Assembly (NCBI GenBank): GCA_029259975.1
Contig: JAJDEE010000246.1
Location: 1 to 10,198 of the forward strand
DNA from: Planctomycetota bacterium
GTDB lineage: Bacteria; Planctomycetota; Planctomycetia; Pirellulales; Lacipirellulaceae
Direction of reading: 5' to 3'
Length of the DNA: 10,198 nt
The notes below the pieces were generated by a model. The model searched no databases and was not told the DNA's origin. It saw nothing but the letters and a program-made list of their open reading frames with translations. This document shows, piece by piece, positions 1-7,047 of the stretch (the first letter of the stretch is position 1; each line of letters opens with the position of its first letter). The translations under genes were made by a program, and so were the position numbers.

Positions 1-125
1 CGAATGACGAATGACGAATGGCGAATAACATCCAGAATCCGAATGACCCGAGGGACATGGATGGTTGGCGTTGGAGAAGGGGCATTCGAGCGTTGGTCAT
101 GGCGTGTTTGTTTTTCGTCATTCGG
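1..125. repeat. Short-unit repeat with inverted end (CGAATGA units)
   Basis: The window opens with four tandem 7-mers (CGAATGA, CGAATGA, CGAATGG, CGAATAA) at 1-28, and a further CGAATGAC at 39-46. Positions 114-125 read TTCGTCATTCGG, the reverse complement of the unit junction, so the segment has an 11-bp inverted match between 1-11 and 114-124. The left edge may lie outside the window. I see no coding sequence here; short reading frames crossing it look like chance. From memory, similar CGAATGA strings recur between genes in planctomycete genomes, but I could not check this. It sits just past the stop codon of the minus-strand oxidoreductase, so it forms that gene's 3' flank. Confidence 0.6.
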
Positions 126-143
126 ATTTCATCATTACATCAT

Positions 144-1427
144 CTACGCTTCCAGCACGACATCGCCATGGGGGACGCCGATACAGGTGAGGCATTGGTT
201 TTCTTCGAGCGGTAGGCCGGGCGCTTTGATGTGGTCGACGCTGCCCGACTTCACCGAAACAAGGCACTGTCCGCAATTGCCTGCGCGGCATCCATAGTCG
301 AGCGGCACGCCCTGGCTTTCGGCAAACTCTAGTAACGATTCGTAGCCGCCATCCCACGCTAGGCAGGCGCCTGCCAGCATGAATTCGACTTGGCAGGGGC
401 CTTTGGCAATGTCGTCGGTCGTGCGCACTTGCTGCATACCTTTGACGGTCGCGGGGCCAAAGGCCTCAAAACGGATGTGCGATTCGGGGACACCCCACGC
501 CATTAGCGCAGGCACCAACGTTTCCATCATGGATGCAGGCCCGCAGACGTAGAATCGAAAGTTATTAGAGGGCAAAACCTGACGCAGCCGCGCAACGTCG
601 ACGTACCCGCGATGATCGTAGTCGCGACCGACCGTGTCGGAGGGCATCGGACGAGAATAGCTGAGGTCGATATTTACATTTTCGTAGGTCGCGTGTAGCT
701 CTTGCATTTGCTTGCGAAAAGGGTGTTCGCGGCTGTTGCCAAAACCGGCGAATACGTAGGCAATCTGCTCTGTGCGCTCGTGGACGATCGTATTGACCAT
801 GCTCAAGATTGGCGTGATACCGATGCCCGCGCCGATCAGCACTACTGGCGAATCGTCGGTTGGGTCGAGAAAAAATGCACCCTGCGGCGATTGTACTTCG
901 AGCGTTGTTTCGGCATGGACGCGCTGGAAAAAGTAGCTGCTGCCTAAGCCAAGCGGTAGTTCGGCACCCCCAACTGAGGAAAGGGTGGCAGGCGGACGAG
1001 CTTGTTTGACGGTGATCCGATAGTAGCCTTCATTCGGGCTATCAGAAAGCGAATAGCAGCGCACCAGCGGTTTTTGGTGAGGATCGATGGTCAGACTAAA
1101 TGTCAGAAACTGTCCTGGCTCGAACCGGGGCAAGGGATGTCCATCGGCAGGAACCAGATAAAACGATTTGCAATCGACCGCCTCGTCCACGACCGCTGCT
1201 ACGACGAACGACCGCGCCCCCGACCAAGCCTTGAAAACTGGTTTTGCAGCGCGTGCCCATTGCAATTCCGCGTGAAGCTGCTGGTCGAAATCTTGCTGTC
1301 GTCGCGCGCGGCTATCGCTCGCCGTGCGCAGTCGTCCACGCTTGGCGTATGCCGTTCCCAACGCTTGTAGCCCGACAGCACCCAACAGGGTAGCTCCCAG
1401 GCCCCAACCCAACGATTGCCAGTCCAC
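144..1427 (-). CDS. Membrane-anchored FAD/NAD(P)-binding oxidoreductase with C-terminal [2Fe-2S] ferredoxin domain
   Basis: This is an electron-transfer flavoprotein predicted to pass electrons from NAD(P)H through FAD to a plant-type [2Fe-2S] cluster. Numbering is from the GTG at 1427 (427 aa). Residues about 5-28 are a glycine/alanine/leucine-rich hydrophobic segment, probably a membrane anchor, followed by a basic, charged stretch. The FAD domain carries RCYSLSD (123-129), the NAD domain GAGIGITP (199-206) and CGP (295-297). The C-terminal ferredoxin domain has the CxxxxCxxC pattern (Cys380, Cys385, Cys388) and a fourth ligand, probably Cys415. The order FAD-NAD-ferredoxin is that of Hcr, phthalate dioxygenase reductase and PaaE-type reductases; the FAD region (YSLSDSPN..YYRITVK) resembles flavohaemoglobin, but there is no globin domain. 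The GTG at 1427 is preferred over the TTG at 1430 because an AAGGAAG Shine-Dalgarno lies at better spacing from it. The physiological acceptor is unknown and no partner oxygenase is visible. Confidence 0.88.
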   Translation of the reverse strand: MDWQSLGWGLGATLLGAVGLQALGTAYAKRGRLRTASDSRARRQQDFDQQLHAELQWARAAKPVFKAWSGARSFVVAAVVDEAVDCKSFYLVPADGHPLPRFEPGQFLTFSLTIDPHQKPLVRCYSLSDSPNEGYYRITVKQARPPATLSSVGGAELPLGLGSSYFFQRVHAETTLEVQSPQGAFFLDPTDDSPVVLIGAGIGITPILSMVNTIVHERTEQIAYVFAGFGNSREHPFRKQMQELHATYENVNIDLSYSRPMPSDTVGRDYDHRGYVDVARLRQVLPSNNFRFYVCGPASMMETLVPALMAWGVPESHIRFEAFGPATVKGMQQVRTTDDIAKGPCQVEFMLAGACLAWDGGYESLLEFAESQGVPLDYGCRAGNCGQCLVSVKSGSVDHIKAPGLPLEENQCLTCIGVPHGDVVLEA

Positions 1428-1470
1428 CAATGCTTCCTTGCACGTTCTTAGACTTGAAACTCAAAATGAC

Positions 1471-1580
1471 GGCTAGCATTATTTCGCAATGCCTGCACCC
1501 TGTCGAGAACAAACCTGCCCTCGGTGCTAGCATCCGAAAATAACGATTTTGCGGCTTGATGCGGATGAGCCTGCTAGCAG
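1471..1580. promoter_or_regulatory. Divergent intergenic region with three TGCTAGCA-type palindromes
   Basis: The gap between the oxidoreductase (minus) and the cyclase (plus) must hold both promoters. It contains GGCTAGCA at 1471-1478, TGCTAGCA at 1525-1532 and TGCTAGCA at 1572-1579. The last is the core of a perfect 10-bp palindrome, CTGCTAGCAG, at 1571-1580. Centre-to-centre spacings are 54 and 47 bp. CTAG is usually scarce in bacterial DNA, so three copies within 110 bp stand out. They could be binding sites for a dimeric regulator controlling both genes. That is inference; no such regulator is encoded nearby. A separate 6-bp inverted repeat (TTGAGG 1596-1601, CCTCAA 1612-1617) lies just upstream of the cyclase start. 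Confidence 0.35.
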
Positions 1581-1632
1581 TGTGTGACCTATTCTTTGAG
1601 GTAAACAACACCCTCAATTATTGATCTCCATC

Positions 1633-3393
1633 ATGTATCGCGTTGCGGTCTACAACAACGGCCAACACGAGCAATTTTGTTGTTCAACCGATCGTTTTGC
1701 GCTGCGCGAGTGCACAAGCGGTAGTGGTCGCTGGACGTCTGTGTGGGAACCGGGTCAACAACCTCTCGACAGCGACTTGCTGCTACGATTCGCGAGCGAC
1801 CAGGTCACGCTCGTAGCCACGCCAGAAAATATGCAATCGGTCGAAGGGCAGGCCTTGCATAGCGGCGACGTGCTACCGCTACCATGTCTTTTGCGTGCCG
1901 AAGCAACGTGGATTGAACTTGCATCGCCTGATCCGCCGCGTACGCTCGTGCCGCTCAGGCAGACGAATCTGGACGAATTGCTAAATGCGCAGACTACCGG
2001 AACGTCACACACAGGTCCTTCCGCTGCGACCGTGACCAAATGGCTGACCGAAGTAGGCCAGTTGCATCGCGCGGCAGCCGGCTCGGCAGAATTTTACGCC
2101 GACGCCGCACAGTTCGCCGTCGAGACAGTTGGGCTAGACGCTGCCTGGGTGTTGCGACCTTGCTCAGAGCCGGCCAATGCACCGTGGCAAATTGTTGGAA
2201 GCAATCTGCCTGACCCCCAGCGCGGTCTCCGTTTCGACGAAACAGCATTGGAAAAAATCGCAGGGCAGTCGAAAACTTGGTATCAGCCCGCCGACGCCTG
2301 CGAATCTCGGGGAGATGTCCAGGCGATTGTAATCGCCCCGGTTCTCGATGCGCACGGCGAATTGGTCGCAGCGATTTACGGGGTACGCGACACACGCGGC
2401 TCGAATCGTCGCCGTGGACTACGCCCGCTCGAAGCTCGGCTCGTTCAGCTATTGGCTGAGTCGGTTTCTGTTGGTATCTCCCGCATGCAGCAAGAAACCG
2501 AGGCGGCGCGCACTCGCGTGCTACTCGAGCAAGCTTTCTCGCCGACGGTGTCTGAAACAATCCAGCAGCATCCCGAAATCCTAGCAGGGCAGCAGCGCGA
2601 CGTGACGCTAATGTTCGCCGACCTACGCGGATACACAACGCTCGCCGAGACGATGACATTGCCCGACTGCTACGATTTGTTGGGTGACGTGATGGAAACG
2701 CTCACGCAAGTCGTTGTTCAGCAGCGAGGCATCGTGGTCGACTACTACGGCGATGGCTTGCTCGCCTTGTGGAATGCTCCGCTCGATCAGCCCAATCACG
2801 CCGACCTCGCTTGCGCGGCAGCCCTCGAAATGTTTGAGGTGCTGTCACCACTTGCGGAAAAATGGCAAGGTCGGCTCGACGCTCCGCTCGAATTGGGCAT
2901 CGGCATCCACTCTGGCCCGGCATATGTCGGCAACGCCGGCACGCGCAGCCGAATTAAATACGGACCGCGCGGCAACACCGTCAACGTCGCGAGCCGCGTG
3001 CAGGCGGCATCGAAACAGTTGCAGTTGCCGCTAGTCATCACGTCTGCCACACAGACCAAGCTGTCGGAAAAATTTTTCACTCTGCGCGTATGTACGGCAA
3101 AGCTGCCCGGCTTGGAGAAGCCCGCCGAGTTGTATACTGCTTACCCGGCTACAGAAGCGGCACGCGTCAAGACGCGGCTCGATCAATACTCTCGCGCGTT
3201 GGCGATGTTCGAAGCTGGGAAGTTGGCAGAGGCGGAAACCTTGTTGACCGACTTGGCATCGCATGGGCCAGCAACTCCCGCCCATTTTTTGGCGTACTAT
3301 GCCGCCACCCAGAAAAACGGCAACCTAGGCCGTCGGGCCGTCGACAAGTATGCGGCAGGGCAGGGGTCGGTGATCGAGATCCTCTCGAAGTAG
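1633..3393 (+). CDS. Class III adenylate/guanylate cyclase domain protein with GAF-like sensor region
   Basis: A cytosolic signalling enzyme predicted to make a cyclic nucleotide. Numbering is from the ATG at 1633 (586 aa); a TTG at 1621 in the same frame would add four residues but is the weaker choice. Residues about 1-115 are an unassigned, beta-rich region, possibly a degenerate FHA domain, without a clear GR..SxxH pattern. About 136-283 looks like a GAF sensor domain, followed by a helical linker. The cyclase homology domain spans about 320-504. Both metal-binding aspartates are present (Asp330 in MFADLRGYT, Asp374 in YYGDGL), as are the transition-state residues Asn451 and Arg455 (NTVNVASR). 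The two purine-selecting positions are unusual: Asp370 where adenylate cyclases have Lys, and Gly444 where they have Asp or Thr. The tail (about 512-559) is helical and TPR-like. There are no membrane segments. Cyclase family membership is secure; product identity is open. Confidence 0.9.
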   Translation: MYRVAVYNNGQHEQFCCSTDRFALRECTSGSGRWTSVWEPGQQPLDSDLLLRFASDQVTLVATPENMQSVEGQALHSGDVLPLPCLLRAEATWIELASPDPPRTLVPLRQTNLDELLNAQTTGTSHTGPSAATVTKWLTEVGQLHRAAAGSAEFYADAAQFAVETVGLDAAWVLRPCSEPANAPWQIVGSNLPDPQRGLRFDETALEKIAGQSKTWYQPADACESRGDVQAIVIAPVLDAHGELVAAIYGVRDTRGSNRRRGLRPLEARLVQLLAESVSVGISRMQQETEAARTRVLLEQAFSPTVSETIQQHPEILAGQQRDVTLMFADLRGYTTLAETMTLPDCYDLLGDVMETLTQVVVQQRGIVVDYYGDGLLALWNAPLDQPNHADLACAAALEMFEVLSPLAEKWQGRLDAPLELGIGIHSGPAYVGNAGTRSRIKYGPRGNTVNVASRVQAASKQLQLPLVITSATQTKLSEKFFTLRVCTAKLPGLEKPAELYTAYPATEAARVKTRLDQYSRALAMFEAGKLAEAETLLTDLASHGPATPAHFLAYYAATQKNGNLGRRAVDKYAAGQGSVIEILSK

Positions 3394-3400
3394 TCAAAAA

Positions 3401-4645
3401 CTATCGCCGCGAATTCTCTGGATCACGGGCTTCGTCGCCCGGCAGCGGCAATTTCTCTGCCATGTCGTGAGCCTTACGCGTCGCTGGCAGCCAGCCCGGT
3501 TGTCGGCGATTATCCAATAGCTGCACCAGCTCACCAACCGGTCGCACTAATGATGGCGCAAACAGCAACGGTATCTGATCAAAGGTCATCAGCGCCCCTT
3601 CTTCGCAATGCCCGGCAACAGCGATGCCAGCGTCACTCATTTGAAAACTGAATGACATTTGATCGAAGGGGACGAGTTTGTCCTCGGATTCAGAACTCAG
3701 TGTTCCCCAGGTTGGCCCCGTAGCACAGTCACAAATATCATGCGCGTTGAGTAGCAAAGAAAAGCTGCTTGCTCCGCGACCGCCCTTGATGTTTCCTTGG
3801 GCAACCTGAATACCATCGTCTAACCATTCGAGCTGTTCGAGTTGAAATTGAGCCACGCCTTGCAAGCGATGAGGGCCTTCGGATCCGATCCAGGTTTGTA
3901 GATCGACGTTGCGGAGTTGGCCTTGAAGTTTGCCGTGGGTGTGTTGGTTTTCGCAGGTAGCGGAGATTTCCCCTTGGAAGCTTGCGTCGCCACAACCGCT
4001 AAGACCGGGTACGAGTTTGCCGACGAGCCATGCCGGCAGCGAAGCTTGTTGGGCGTCGACGAGGCAGCGCAATTGGCCATTATCGCTTGCCAAAGCGAGC
4101 TGAAGAGTTTTGCCTCTGGGGTCGAGAGCTTTGAGCTGAAACTGCTGGCCATGCGTTTCGGTCGTCACGCTTGTGATCGAAACGTTTTTCAGTTGTAACG
4201 TTCGCAGCGATGAGCCAGTGATCGTTAATTGATCGGCGAGGAATTCGAGCGGTTCCAATTCACCGGTAGCAAGCCACATCGCGATGGCTGTCGAGAGCGA
4301 GGGCAACTGCTCGGCCTCGACGACGAGATGCTCGGCATGAAAAGTTTGCCGAGATTTTTGACGGCCAAAACTGAGTTTGTCGATCGAGCCTAATGGGGCA
4401 GCAGTGCGAAGATCGGCGAATTGCAGATTGGTTAGCTTCGTCACCCCAGGTTGCGGACGCGAAATATCGTCGAGCACAGCACGTACATGGAAACGCTGAG
4501 CGAGCGTCCGTTGCCAATCGGCCTGCCGCCAAGGCCGATTGCTATACGCAATGCCCGCGAGCGTCAGCAGCGTCGGTACAACGCAAAGCAAGATAAAGGA
4601 GACGCGGCAGACGCGTCGCTGGGTTGTTTCATGTAAAGCGAACAT
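3401..4645 (-). CDS. Membrane-anchored AsmA-like hypothetical protein
   Basis: I do not recognise a named family with certainty. The 414-residue product begins with a basic tail (RRVCR) and one hydrophobic segment at about 15-35, typical of a signal anchor, which would place the rest on the outer side of the cytoplasmic membrane. The body is rich in alternating hydrophobic beta-type stretches, such as LTNLQFADL, FHAEHLVVEAEQL and GKLQGQLRNVDL. Together with a GDASFQGEI segment near 219-227 this recalls AsmA/TamB-like envelope proteins that bridge or scaffold lipids. The C-terminus (about 370-414) is polar and proline-rich, with no second membrane segment. The ATG at 4645 has an AGGA Shine-Dalgarno at good spacing and begins 18 bp after the aroC stop, so the two are probably cotranscribed. 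It converges on the cyclase with a 7-bp gap. The AsmA-like label is a fold-level inference only. Confidence 0.75.
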   Translation of the reverse strand: MFALHETTQRRVCRVSFILLCVVPTLLTLAGIAYSNRPWRQADWQRTLAQRFHVRAVLDDISRPQPGVTKLTNLQFADLRTAAPLGSIDKLSFGRQKSRQTFHAEHLVVEAEQLPSLSTAIAMWLATGELEPLEFLADQLTITGSSLRTLQLKNVSITSVTTETHGQQFQLKALDPRGKTLQLALASDNGQLRCLVDAQQASLPAWLVGKLVPGLSGCGDASFQGEISATCENQHTHGKLQGQLRNVDLQTWIGSEGPHRLQGVAQFQLEQLEWLDDGIQVAQGNIKGGRGASSFSLLLNAHDICDCATGPTWGTLSSESEDKLVPFDQMSFSFQMSDAGIAVAGHCEEGALMTFDQIPLLFAPSLVRPVGELVQLLDNRRQPGWLPATRKAHDMAEKLPLPGDEARDPENSRR

Positions 4646-4663
4646 CCATGTTCCTACGAGTTT

Positions 4664-5803
4664 TCAGCGTTCCGCGGCCATCTCTTGAAACAATTTGTAC
4701 CGCGCCTGCATCTCGGCCAAACTGTCACCGCCAAATTTGTCGACTACGGCGCGAGCGATTTCAAACGCGACGACGTTCTCGACAATCACACTCGCCGCCG
4801 AAATCGCGCAGACGTCGCTCCGCTCGTAGCTCGCTTCTTCGGGATTTTTGGTGTCGAGATTGATCGAGGCTAGCGGTTTTGCCAGCGTACTGATCGGCTT
4901 TTTTGCCGCCCGAATCACAATCGGCTGACCGTTGGTCATCCCAGCTTCGAGGCCGCCAGCGTTGTTGGTTGGACGCTCGTAGCCTAGCGTCGAGGTGTTC
5001 TTGCGGCTCTCGTCGTAGTGAATCGGATCGTGGACCTGCGAACCTGGGCGTCGGGCTGCCTCAAAACCGAGGCCGATCTCCACGCCTTTGATCGCCTGCA
5101 CAGCCATCACGGCTTGGGCTAAACGGCCATCGAGTTTGGTGTCCCACTGCGCGTGTGTGCCGAGACCGAACGGACAACCGTCGACGCGCACCTCGATAAT
5201 GCCGCCGAGCGTGTCGCCATCCTTGCCGGTTTGATCGATGAGTGCCTTGATCGCCGGATCGCGGTCGAGATTCAGACTGTAGAGTTCGCTCTGGTCGCGA
5301 ATCGCCTTGAGTTCCTCTAGTGTGCCGTCGACCGGTTCGATCCGCTCTGGCCCGACTTCCAAGACGTAGCCAAAAACGTTGATGCCGAACTCGGCCAGCA
5401 ATTGCTTGGCCAGTGCGCCGGCCGCCACGCGAACCGCCGTCTCGCGGGCCGACGCGCGTTCGAGTACGCCACGAATGCTGCCGAGATATTTCACTGCGCC
5501 AGTAAGATCGCCATGCCCGGGGCGAGGACGGGGCAAATCGTCGAGTCGTTCGAGCTTGTAATCGCGGTTAACGACTTCGAGGGCGATCGGGCTGCCGATC
5601 GTCTCGCCATGCCAAATACCGGTGCGTACGTCGACCTTGTCGGTCTCGATGCGCTGCCGACCGCCGCGCCCGTAACCGCCTTGTCGACGTTTTAATTCGA
5701 CATCGATCAAATCAGTATCGATCGCTACGCCGGCCGGAAACCCATCGACTAGGGCCAGCAACGTCTTTCCGTGGGATTCTCCAGCCGTCCAATAACGCAA
5801 CAT
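4664..5803 (-). CDS. aroC: Chorismate synthase
   Basis: Catalyses the last shikimate-pathway step, anti-elimination of phosphate from 5-enolpyruvylshikimate 3-phosphate to give chorismate, using reduced FMN that is not consumed overall. Cytosolic, usually tetrameric. The 379-residue length fits the family. The N-terminus MLRYWTAGESHG is the family signature with His11. Other conserved blocks are RRQGGYGRGGRQRIETD (39-55), RPGHGDLTGAVKYL (94-107, with His97), LERASARETAVRVAAGA (114-130) and RSDVCA (328-333). His11 and His97 match the two catalytic histidines of the family. The ATG at 5803 gives the expected N-terminus, although no convincing Shine-Dalgarno precedes it. It lies downstream of purC on the same strand across a 320-bp gap, so it may have its own promoter, and it is followed closely by the AsmA-like gene. 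No other aromatic-pathway gene is in the window. Confidence 0.98.
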   Translation of the reverse strand: MLRYWTAGESHGKTLLALVDGFPAGVAIDTDLIDVELKRRQGGYGRGGRQRIETDKVDVRTGIWHGETIGSPIALEVVNRDYKLERLDDLPRPRPGHGDLTGAVKYLGSIRGVLERASARETAVRVAAGALAKQLLAEFGINVFGYVLEVGPERIEPVDGTLEELKAIRDQSELYSLNLDRDPAIKALIDQTGKDGDTLGGIIEVRVDGCPFGLGTHAQWDTKLDGRLAQAVMAVQAIKGVEIGLGFEAARRPGSQVHDPIHYDESRKNTSTLGYERPTNNAGGLEAGMTNGQPIVIRAAKKPISTLAKPLASINLDTKNPEEASYERSDVCAISAASVIVENVVAFEIARAVVDKFGGDSLAEMQARYKLFQEMAAER

Positions 5804-6123
5804 AGGTCAAACAAATTTCAGTGTGGGGGGGGATAGCACAACCAAACTCTTCCAGCCGAAGAGTAGGAACCAGAGGAAGTCGCCGCAAGACGAGCAAGCC
5901 CAGCGAGTGCAATAGCATTCTACACTGGCCAAACTGGGAGGGATAGGCAGCACGAAAGGCGGTCAGCTATCGGCCCTCAGCTATCAGTCGAAAAGAGACG
6001 GGGCAGTATCGGACTTGAAATCTGCGCTGGGCGGTGATTGCTGAGGAGTTTTCCACCGAAGCGTCTAAACGCTCCGCGTAGATTTCTGGTCCGCTGCTGC
6101 TCAAATCACCAAAAAATGCATCC
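5804..6123. other. Gap between purC and aroC: leader hairpin, G tract and short direct repeat
   Basis: This 320-bp stretch has no supportable gene. A perfect hairpin, ACTCTTC (5846-5852) with GAAGAGT (5858-5864) around a 5-nt loop, lies 43 bases before the aroC start. On the minus strand it is not followed by a clean T run, so it is not an evident terminator. Eight consecutive G residues sit at 5825-5832. The 9-mer TCAGCTATC occurs twice, at 5963-5971 and 5977-5985. A second small imperfect hairpin (AGCGT 6060-6064, ACGCT 6069-6073) follows the purC stop but also lacks a T run. A TAGAAT -10-like hexamer reads on the minus strand near 5918-5923, without a good -35. Any aroC promoter should be in this interval. 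Confidence 0.45.
5963..5985. repeat. TCAGCTATC direct repeat (two copies)
   Basis: TCAGCTATC appears at 5963-5971 and again at 5977-5985, a 14-bp period with GGCCC between the copies. It lies in the noncoding gap upstream of aroC. Two exact 9-mers this close suggest the remnant of a longer simple repeat. I recall GCTATCAGCTATC-like strings between planctomycete genes but cannot verify it. A regulatory role is possible but unsupported. Confidence 0.4.
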
Positions 6124-7047
6124 TTACTTCCACGGAAAATCGTTGCCGGTTATTTTTTCACACGCTTCAATATATTTCTCGCGCGTTCCCGTGACGACCT
6201 CGGCGGGCAGCTCGGGCGGCTCGCTGTTTTTGTCCCAGCCACAACCGCTTAGCCAATCACGGACGAATTGCTTGTCGAAAGACGGTTGGCCGTGGCCCGG
6301 CTCGTACTGGTCGGCGGGCCAGAAGCGCGAGCTGTCGGGTGTTAGCACTTCGTCGATGAGGATCAGCTCGTCGTCGATGTGTTTTCCTTGAACGACGCCG
6401 AACTCGAATTTGGTGTCCGCGACGATGATGCCTTGTTCGAGCGCGTGGGCGGCGCCACGTTGGTAGATTTCGAGGCTGCGGCGGCGAAGCTGTTCGGCAA
6501 GCTCGGTGCCGACTTGCTTCCGCATTTGGTCGAACGAGATATTTTCGTCGTGGTCGCCGATTTCGGCTTTGGTGGCCGGCGTGAAAATTGGCTCGGGCAG
6601 CCGGTCGCTTTCGACCAAGCCAGCAGGTAGCTTAACGCCGCAGACTTGGCCGTTTTCTTGATATTCTTTCCAGCCCGAACCGGCTAGATAACCGCGTACC
6701 ACGCATTCGATCGGCACGACCTTGGTCTTGCGGACCAAAATCGATCGTCCGACGAGCGGCTCCAGGTCGATTTCTGCAGGCAGATTAAACTTGTTGGCAT
6801 CGGTCTCCAGCAGGTGATTTGGTTCGCCCAAAAAGTCGAACCAAAAATTGCTCACCTGCGTCAGCACCCGGCCTTTGTCAGGGATGCCTGTGGGCAGCAC
6901 CCAATCGAAGGCGCTGATCCGATCGCTGCTGACCAGCAGCAGGCGGTCGCCCAAGTCCCCTTTGCTAAGATCATAGACATCGCGGACTTTTCCGCGTCGG
7001 AGCGCGAGGCCGGGCAAATTGGTTTCTTGCAGCGGGGAACTAAGCAT
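6124..7047 (-). CDS. purC: Phosphoribosylaminoimidazole-succinocarboxamide synthase (SAICAR synthetase)
   Basis: Joins CAIR and L-aspartate, with ATP hydrolysis, to form SAICAR in de novo purine synthesis; a cytosolic enzyme. The 307-residue product is of the longer type, like yeast Ade1 (about 300 aa) rather than the roughly 237-aa E. coli form. Clear family blocks are RRGKVRDVYD (17-26), the ATP-loop region; SSDRISAFD (40-48); IECVVRGYLAGSGWKEY (113-129); IFTPATKAEIGDHDENISF (154-172); DTKFEFG (211-217); and LIDEVLTPDSSRFWP (230-244). The ATG at 7047 gives a natural N-terminus, but no Shine-Dalgarno is visible in the A-rich leader. The upstream neighbour is divergent and the downstream neighbour, 320 bp away, is aroC. 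No other pur gene is in the window, so purine genes appear dispersed here. I see no purine riboswitch or PurR-like operator that I could support. Confidence 0.98.
   Translation of the reverse strand: MLSSPLQETNLPGLALRRGKVRDVYDLSKGDLGDRLLLVSSDRISAFDWVLPTGIPDKGRVLTQVSNFWFDFLGEPNHLLETDANKFNLPAEIDLEPLVGRSILVRKTKVVPIECVVRGYLAGSGWKEYQENGQVCGVKLPAGLVESDRLPEPIFTPATKAEIGDHDENISFDQMRKQVGTELAEQLRRRSLEIYQRGAAHALEQGIIVADTKFEFGVVQGKHIDDELILIDEVLTPDSSRFWPADQYEPGHGQPSFDKQFVRDWLSGCGWDKNSEPPELPAEVVTGTREKYIEACEKITGNDFPWK

Noticed and set aside
4..297. Plus-strand open frame of 97 codons at the window start
   Set aside because: It runs through the CGAATGA repeat and into the antisense of the ferredoxin domain; no family resemblance.
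1312..1617. Minus-strand open frame of 101 codons covering the oxidoreductase start and the intergenic gap
   Set aside because: It overlaps the oxidoreductase in another frame, has no recognisable domain, and spans the likely promoter region.
1621..1632. TTG start for the cyclase four codons upstream
   Set aside because: The ATG at 1633 gives a natural N-terminus for a beta-rich domain; no Shine-Dalgarno favours the TTG.
1994..2659. Minus-strand open frame of 221 codons inside the cyclase gene
   Set aside because: It is antisense to a well-supported coding frame, and its Arg/Ala-rich product shows no motif or family resemblance.
6057..6076. Hairpin downstream of purC as an intrinsic terminator
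   Set aside because: The stem is short with one mismatch, and no T tract follows on the minus strand.
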